Position numbers and translations under genes: made by a program. A stretch of DNA of 10,968 nt, from positions 1 through 10,968 of the forward strand of contig CAMKHH010000009.1 of NCBI GenBank assembly GCA_946412445.1, in the 5' to 3' direction. The notes beneath the pieces were generated by a model. It saw only the letters and a program-made list of their open reading frames with translations. It searched no databases and was not told where the DNA came from. This document shows positions 5,782 through 10,968 of this stretch, piece after piece. The stretch comes from an uncultured Eubacterium sp. (GTDB lineage Bacteria > Bacillota > Clostridia > Lachnospirales > Lachnospiraceae). Every line of letters begins with the position of its first letter. Position 1 is the stretch's first letter.

Positions 5782-8352
5782 ATGAATTTAGCAGAAAAAA
5801 TATTTGGAACACATAGTGAGCGTGAGTTGAAGCGTATCACGCTGCTGGTGGATAAAATTGAGGCCCTGCGTCCTGAGATGCAGAAGCTTAGCGATGAAGA
5901 GCTGCGCGCCAGGACAAAAGAGTTTAAGGAGCGTTTGGCCAAAGGGGAAACTCTGGACGATATACTGCCAGATGCCTATGCAACTGTCCGGGAGGCTGCA
6001 AAGCGTGTTCTCGATATGGAACATTACAGGGTTCAGATTGTCGGCGGGATCATCCTCCACCAGGGACGTATTGCCGAGATGCGTACAGGTGAAGGAAAGA
6101 CGCTGGTGTCCACCCTTCCGGCGTATCTGAATGCTCTGACCGGCCGGGGCGTTATGATTGTTACGGTTAACGACTACCTGGCGAACCGTGATGCTGAGTG
6201 GATGGGAAAAGTCCATGAATTTCTGGGGCTTACAGTTGGGGTGGTTCTTAACTCCATGAAGAACGATGAGCGCCGCAGAGCATATGCGTGTGATATCACT
6301 TATGTTACCAATAATGAGCTGGGATTTGATTATCTCCGCGATAATATGGTGATTTATAAAGAACAGTTGGTACAAAGAGATTTATACTATGCAATTATTG
6401 ATGAGGTCGACTCTGTATTGATCGATGAGGCCAGAACCCCTTTGATCATTTCAGGCCAGAGTGGTAAATCAACGAAGCTGTATGATACTTGTGACATTTT
6501 GGCACAACAGCTGAAGCGCGGCGAGGCCAGCGGCGAGATGACCAAGATAGCAGCCATTATGGGCGAAGAAATTATTGAAACCGGTGATTTTATTGTCAAT
6601 GAAAAAGATAAAGTTGTAACACTGACGGAAGAAGGAATTAAGAGAGTTGAGAACTTTTTCCATATTGAGAATTTGTCAGATCCGGAAAACCTGGAGATTC
6701 AGCATAATGTTATACTGGCCCTGCGGGCTCATAATCTGATGTTCCGTGACAAGGATTACGTGGTGAAGGATGATGAGGTCCTGATTGTAGATGAATTTAC
6801 AGGACGTATTATGCCCGGCCGCCGTTACTCCGATGGACTTCATCAGGCAATTGAAGCGAAAGAACATGTAAAAGTGAGACGGGAGAGTAAGACACTGGCT
6901 ACCATCACTTTTCAGAACTTCTTTAATAAATTTGAAAAGCGTGCTGGTATGACAGGTACAGCCCTGACTGAGGAACAGGAGTTCCGTGATATTTACGGAA
7001 TGGATGTTATTGAGATTCCGACCAACATGCCGATGATCCGTATTGATTATGATGATGCGGTATATATGACCAAGAACGAGAAATTCCGTGCGGTTGTAGA
7101 GGAGATCAAGGAGTCACACCAAAATAACCAGCCGGTTTTGGTTGGTACAGTGACCATCGAGACTTCGGAATTATTGAGTAAGATGTTAAAGAAAGAGGGA
7201 ATTGTTCATCAGGTTCTGAATGCCAAGTTCCATGAACTGGAGGCCGAGATTGTAGCACATGCCGGTGAAGCGGGTACGGTTACGATTGCAACTAACATGG
7301 CAGGCCGTGGTACAGATATTAAGCTGGATGAGGAATCAAGGACGGCAGGCGGCCTGAAGATTATCGGTACGGAACGTCATGAATCAAGACGTATTGATAA
7401 TCAGCTCCGTGGACGTTCCGGACGTCAGGGAGATCCTGGTGAATCCAGATTCTACATTTCTTTGGAAGACGATCTGATGCGCCTGTTCGGATCCGAAAAG
7501 CTGATGGGTGTATTCAAATCCCTGGGTGTGGCTGAGAATGAACAGATTGAGCACAAGATGCTGTCTTCTGCAATTGAAAAAGCGCAAAAGAAGATAGAGG
7601 CGAACAACTACGGAATTCGTAAAAATCTGCTGGATTATGACCAGGTTAACAATGAACAGAGAGAAATCATCTATAAAGAGAGGCGCCGTGTTCTGGACGG
7701 AGAAAATATGCGTGATTCCATATTTAAGATGGTATATGATACCATTGACAATACGGTGGACATGTGTATCGGAGAGAATACAAACCAGGCGAGCTGGGAC
7801 TTGAATGAACTGAATACAATCCTTGATCCTATTATTCCCTTGAAACCTCTGACTTCAGAAGATGTTGCAAAGATGAAAAAGGATGAGCTGAAACAATCAC
7901 TTAAGGAGAAAGCGGTTAAAATTTACGAAGAGAAGGAGACCGAATTTCCACAGGAAGAACAGATTCGTGAACTGGAGCGCGTTATTCTTCTGAAAGTCAT
8001 TGATCAGAAATGGATGGATCATATTGATGATATGGATCAGCTTCGTCAGGGAATAGGATTGCAGGCTTATGGACAGCGCGATCCAAAGGTTGAATATAAG
8101 ATGACTGCTTATGAGATGTTCAACGATATGATTAACTCGATACAGCAGGATACCTTAAGGCTGCTTTACCATATACGTGTGGAGCAGAAGGTCGAGAGGG
8201 AACAGGTGGCTAAGGTAACCGGAACGAATAAAGACGAGTCTGTTACGAAAAAAGGTTATCAGCGTTCTGAAAAGAAAATCTATCCGAATGATCCCTGTCC
8301 GTGTGGCAGTGGTAAGAAGTACAAGCAGTGCTGTGGAAGAAAAGGTGCTTGA
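5782..8352 (+). CDS. secA: Preprotein translocase ATPase SecA
   Basis: The motor that pushes unfolded preproteins through SecYEG at the cytoplasmic membrane. It has 856 residues, full length for the family. The first nucleotide-binding domain shows Walker A MRTGEGKT (100-107), Walker [17 protein letters not shown] (205-220) and [16 protein letters not shown] (173-188). The preprotein cross-linking region follows, with [20 protein letters not shown]. The second motor domain carries [35 protein letters not shown] and QGDPG. The helical scaffold includes [17 protein letters not shown]. The C-terminus ends in the zinc-binding motif [13 protein letters not shown] (C839, C841, C850, C851), which contacts lipid and SecB-like partners in other bacteria. 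AGGAG at 5767-5771 is ten bases before the start. The gene is flanked by its own promoter and terminator. No SecA2-like shortening is seen. Confidence 0.98.
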   Translation: MNLAEKIFGTHSERELKRITLLVDKIEALRPEMQKLSDEELRARTKEFKERLAKGETLDDILPDAYATVREAAKRVLDMEHYRVQIVGGIILHQGRIAEMRTGEGKTLVSTLPAYLNALTGRGVMIVTVNDYLANRDAEWMGKVHEFLGLTVGVVLNSMKNDERRRAYACDITYVTNNELGFDYLRDNMVIYKEQLVQRDLYYAIIDEVDSVLIDEARTPLIISGQSGKSTKLYDTCDILAQQLKRGEASGEMTKIAAIMGEEIIETGDFIVNEKDKVVTLTEEGIKRVENFFHIENLSDPENLEIQHNVILALRAHNLMFRDKDYVVKDDEVLIVDEFTGRIMPGRRYSDGLHQAIEAKEHVKVRRESKTLATITFQNFFNKFEKRAGMTGTALTEEQEFRDIYGMDVIEIPTNMPMIRIDYDDAVYMTKNEKFRAVVEEIKESHQNNQPVLVGTVTIETSELLSKMLKKEGIVHQVLNAKFHELEAEIVAHAGEAGTVTIATNMAGRGTDIKLDEESRTAGGLKIIGTERHESRRIDNQLRGRSGRQGDPGESRFYISLEDDLMRLFGSEKLMGVFKSLGVAENEQIEHKMLSSAIEKAQKKIEANNYGIRKNLLDYDQVNNEQREIIYKERRRVLDGENMRDSIFKMVYDTIDNTVDMCIGENTNQASWDLNELNTILDPIIPLKPLTSEDVAKMKKDELKQSLKEKAVKIYEEKETEFPQEEQIRELERVILLKVIDQKWMDHIDDMDQLRQGIGLQAYGQRDPKVEYKMTAYEMFNDMINSIQQDTLRLLYHIRVEQKVEREQVAKVTGTNKDESVTKKGYQRSEKKIYPNDPCPCGSGKKYKQCCGRKGA

Positions 8353-8374
8353 TGATACTGATTTATATTACATG

Positions 8375-8402
8375 AAAAAGGAGCTGGGTACAGCTCCTTT
8401 TT
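8375..8402 (+). terminator. Terminator of secA
   Basis: AAAAAGGAGCTG (8375-8386) pairs perfectly with CAGCTCCTTTTT (8391-8402) around the tetraloop GGTA, 12 base pairs ending in five T. The symmetric A and T runs make it usable in both directions. It starts 23 bases after the secA stop. Confidence 0.93.
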
Positions 8403-8417
8403 CAGTTATGTTCTGTG

Positions 8418-8446
8418 TTGTAACACGTTCATTTGTGGTGTATAAT
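8418..8446 (+). promoter_or_regulatory. Promoter of prfB
   Basis: TTGTAA (8418-8423), exactly 17 bases, then a perfect TATAAT (8441-8446). The start point should lie near 8453, leaving a leader of about 47 bases before the GTG start of prfB. The position directly after the secA terminator indicates separate transcription. Confidence 0.75.
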
Positions 8447-8499
8447 AAAGATGATATGAATAGATATTTCATAAATAAGAACAGAAAGCAGGTGAAACA

Positions 8500-9610
8500 G
8501 TGGTTGAATTAGATCAGTTCAAGACAGAGCTGAATGCCTACGAAGGACCATTAGTGGAAGTGAGGGATTCACTTTGACCTCGCTAATAAAGAGCAGAGGA
8601 TTGAAGAATTAGAAAGAAAGATGGAAGAACCCGACTTCTGGGATGTGCCGGAAAAGGCTCAGGAGATGATGAAAGAGCTGGGAAGTCTGAAAGAAGACAG
8701 GGACACTTATAAAAAGCTGGTCACGGCTAAAGAAGATATGGAAACTTTAATCGAGATGGGCTATGAGGAGAATGATGCTTCTGTCATTCCGGAGATTGAA
8801 GAGATGCTGGAAATCTTCAAGCAGGATTTTGACAAAATCCGTATCAAAACCTTATTGTCCGGTGAATATGATAAAACAAATGCCATCCTCAAGTTAAATG
8901 CGGGTGCTGGCGGAACCGAAGCCATGGACTGGTGTTCCATGCTTTACCGTATGTATACACGGTGGGCGGAGCAGAAGGGATTTTCCGTAGAGGAACTGGA
9001 TTTTCTGGAAGGTGAAGAGGCGGGAATCAAATCCGTAACTTTCCAGGTAAATGGTGAAAATGCCTATGGGTATCTGAAATCCGAAAAAGGTGTCCATCGC
9101 CTGGTCAGAATTTCACCCTTTAATGCCAATGGAAAGCGGCAGACTTCTTTCGTATCCTGTGATGTGATGCCGGACATTGAAGAAGATATAGATCTCGAGA
9201 TTAAAGATGAAGATATTCGTGTTGATACCTTCCGTTCCAGCGGTGCCGGCGGACAGCACATTAACAAGACCTCGTCTGCAATCCGCATTACCCATTATCC
9301 AACAGGAATTGTGGTAAGCTGTCAAAATGAACGGTCTCAGCATATGAACAAGGATAAGGCGATGCAGATGCTGAAAGCAAAACTGTACCTGCTGAGACAG
9401 CAGGAGCAGGAAGAAAAGCTTTCGGGTATCCGGGGTGAGGTTACAGATATAGGCTGGGGCAATCAGATTCGATCCTACGTTATGCAGCCCTATACAATGG
9501 TTAAGGATCACCGGACCAGTGAAGAGAAAGGTCAGGTAGACGCTGTATTAGATGGAGATATTGATTCATTTATCAATGCATACCTGAAGTGGATAGCCTT
9601 GAAAAAATAA
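8500..9610 (+). CDS. prfB: Peptide chain release factor 2, with programmed +1 frameshift
   Basis: Recognises UGA and UAA stop codons and triggers peptide release. The gene is read in two frames: 25 codons from GTG at 8500 to CTT at 8572-8574, then an in-frame TGA (8575-8577) that must be skipped by +1 slippage, continuing from GAC at 8576. The joined protein is 369 residues, normal for RF2. The start is placed by AGGTGA at 8490-8495 and by similarity of MVELDQFKTEL to RF2 N-termini. The stop-recognition tripeptide SPF is at 205-207 and the peptidyl-hydrolysis GGQ at 250-252, the same numbers as in Escherichia coli RF2. S246 stands where Escherichia coli has Thr or Ala. Reading only from ATG 8621 would drop 40 residues. 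Release-factor scarcity should raise frameshifting, giving autoregulation. No terminator follows. Confidence 0.97.
8563..8578 (+). other. prfB programmed frameshift site
   Basis: AGGG (8563-8566) acts as an internal Shine-Dalgarno-like element, five bases before the slip codon CTT (8572-8574), followed by the stop TGA and then C. The slip heptamer CTTTGAC and the AGGG-to-CTT distance match the known Escherichia coli element; the purine run is shorter here (AGGGA rather than AGGGGG). After slippage the frame reads Leu-Asp-Leu-Ala-Asn. Confidence 0.95.
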
Positions 9611-9651
9611 TGGATTAAAAAAGTTACGGTTGATGAAAGGAGATGTTCCCA

Positions 9652-10968
9652 ATGAACAAAGCATGGTGGAAGGAAGCAGTTGTATATCAGATTTATCCAA
9701 GGAGCTTTATGGATGGTAATGGGGACGGAATTGGTGATCTGAGAGGGATAACCAGCCGCTTGGACTATCTGCAGACTCTTGGTGTAGATGTTGTCTGGCT
9801 GTCGCCGGTTTACAAATCACCAAACGATGACAATGGATATGATATCAGTGATTATCAGGATATTATGGACGAGTTTGGAACTATGGATGACTTTGATGAG
9901 ATGCTGCGTGAGGCACACAGACGGGGAATCCGGATCGTCATGGATTTAGTGGTCAACCATACATCCGATGAACACCGCTGGTTTGTGGAAAGCCGTAAAA
10001 GCAGAGAAAATCCACACAGAGATTATTATATCTGGAAAAACCCTAAAGAGGATGGCAGTGCTCCGAATAACTGGGGGGCTTGCTTTGGAGGCTCGGCCTG
10101 GGAATACGATGAAGCCACGAATATGTACTATCTCCATCTGTTTTCGAAAAAACAGCCAGATCTGAATTGGGAAAATGCCCAGGTTCGCAAGGAAGTTTTT
10201 GATATGATGACCTGGTGGTGTGACAAGGGAATTGACGGTTTTAGAATGGACGTTATCAGCATGATTTCCAAAACGCCGGAGATGCCGGATGGACCGGTCG
10301 GGGATCAGGGGTATGGAGATTTTGCTCCCTACAGTATTCACGGTCCGCATGTTCATGACTATTTGAAGGAGATGAATCAGAAGGTTCTTTCCAAATATGA
10401 TTTAATGACGGTTGGAGAGACTGCCGGAGTGACAGTTGAAGAGGCGAAACGTTATGCCGGGGAGGACGGTCATGAACTCAACATGGTATTCCAGTTTGAA
10501 CATGTTGAATCAGATGGCAAATATGGAAAGTGGTCGGATCAGAGGATACCGCTTTCATTTTTAAAAGAAAATCTTTCAAAATGGCAGACTGAGCTATACG
10601 GAAATGCCTGGAACAGCTTATACTGGGATAATCATGACCAGCCAAGGGCAGTGTCACGCTTTGGCGATGACAGAGCCGAATATAGAGAGATATCAGCTAA
10701 GATGCTGGGGACTTTGCTTCATATGATGCAGGGTACACCTTATATCTATCAAGGGGAAGAGTTGGGTATGACCAATTATCCCTTCCAGTCCAAAGCGGAT
10801 TTTCGCGATATTGAAAGTATTCATGCATATGAAGACTGGGTGGAATCCGGAAAAGTGGGACATGAGGATTTCTGGCCCTGCCTTCTGAACAAGAGCCGTG
10901 ACAATGCGAGAACCCCCGTTCAGTGGGATGATACGAAAAATGCAGGGTTTACTCAGGGAAATCCGTGG
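9652..10968 (+). CDS. GH13 alpha-glucosidase, oligo-1,6-glucosidase type, 3' end cut off
   Basis: A cytoplasmic glycoside hydrolase that releases glucose from the non-reducing end of short alpha-glucans. 439 residues are visible of a family length near 550; the frame is open at the window edge. The (beta/alpha)8 barrel starts WWKEAVVYQIYPRSF, followed by the metal-binding loop DGNGDGIGD (21-29). Conserved regions are DLVVNHTS (98-105), QPDLNW (168-173), GFRMDVIS with nucleophile D200 (196-203), VGETAG with acid/base E256 (254-259) and DNHDQPR with D329 (326-332). V201 after the nucleophile is the residue linked to alpha-1,6 preference in isomaltases; alpha-1,4 enzymes usually have Thr. This fits GH13 subfamily 31. 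AAAGGAGA at 9636-9643 sets the start. Only 41 bases follow prfB with no terminator, so read-through is possible. Trehalose-6-phosphate hydrolase or sucrose isomerase are less likely alternatives. Confidence 0.9.
   Translation, partial: MNKAWWKEAVVYQIYPRSFMDGNGDGIGDLRGITSRLDYLQTLGVDVVWLSPVYKSPNDDNGYDISDYQDIMDEFGTMDDFDEMLREAHRRGIRIVMDLVVNHTSDEHRWFVESRKSRENPHRDYYIWKNPKEDGSAPNNWGACFGGSAWEYDEATNMYYLHLFSKKQPDLNWENAQVRKEVFDMMTWWCDKGIDGFRMDVISMISKTPEMPDGPVGDQGYGDFAPYSIHGPHVHDYLKEMNQKVLSKYDLMTVGETAGVTVEEAKRYAGEDGHELNMVFQFEHVESDGKYGKWSDQRIPLSFLKENLSKWQTELYGNAWNSLYWDNHDQPRAVSRFGDDRAEYREISAKMLGTLLHMMQGTPYIYQGEELGMTNYPFQSKADFRDIESIHAYEDWVESGKVGHEDFWPCLLNKSRDNARTPVQWDDTKNAGFTQGNPW

Noticed and set aside
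5788..6375. Minus-strand 195-residue open frame within secA
   Set aside because: Antisense shadow of the conserved SecA N-terminal coding region.
8621..9610. prfB read as starting at the ATG at 8621
   Set aside because: It would drop the N-terminal 40 residues. The upstream GTG with a ribosome-binding site and the CTTTGAC slip site recover a normal-length RF2.
9946..10356. Minus-strand 136-residue open frame inside the GH13 gene
   Set aside because: It overlaps the catalytic core of the glucosidase on the other strand and shows no recognisable motif.
1..10968. CRISPR array, insertion sequence, tRNA or rRNA
   Set aside because: I saw no regularly spaced repeats, transposase motifs, terminal inverted repeats, or cloverleaf/rRNA sequence on either strand.

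Overview
The window looks like chromosomal DNA from a Gram-positive anaerobe of the Clostridia, most likely a Lachnospiraceae-type bacterium. The evidence is a lysine-riboswitch-controlled dapAB pair, a long-form HPF followed by secA and then prfB (the order seen in Firmicutes), strong AGGAG ribosome-binding sites, compact TTGACA/TATAAT-type promoters, and a two-OB SSB-like protein of a kind I associate with clostridia. Genus and species cannot be read from the sequence. All genes lie on the + strand. I see no transposon, phage gene, CRISPR array, tRNA or rRNA.

Layout. 1-522 is the 3' part of an SSB-like gene, closed by a very long hairpin terminator (525-578). 579-926 is a regulatory leader with a promoter (605-633), an L-box lysine riboswitch aptamer (about 657-823) and an antiterminator/terminator switch (821-875) just ahead of dapA. 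dapA and dapB (927-2566) overlap by ATGA and encode the first two steps committed to diaminopimelate and lysine. Next come a small Asp/Asn-rich lipoprotein (2667-3056), a hairpin (3070-3116), and a tight pair made of an S66 (LD-carboxypeptidase/MccF-type) serine peptidase (3134-4159) and a HisA of the eukaryotic HIS6 type (4171-4950). The next block is hpf, secA and prfB, each with its own recognisable promoter; hpf and secA also have terminators. prfB carries the programmed +1 frameshift in codon 26. The window ends inside a GH13 alpha-glucosidase (oligo-1,6-glucosidase type) starting 41 bases after prfB.

How the genes work together. The dapAB leader probably closes feedback from lysine to diaminopimelate synthesis. 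The S66 peptidase may act on diaminopimelate-containing peptidoglycan peptides, but that link is only inference. hpf (ribosome hibernation), secA (protein export) and prfB (UGA/UAA termination) are housekeeping genes with separate control signals.

This is mostly a core-genome region. I found no clear new multi-gene system. The points most worth a second look are the fully traceable riboswitch switch, the lone eukaryote-type HisA, the Asp/Asn-rich lipoprotein between dapB and the S66 peptidase, and the prfB recoding site.
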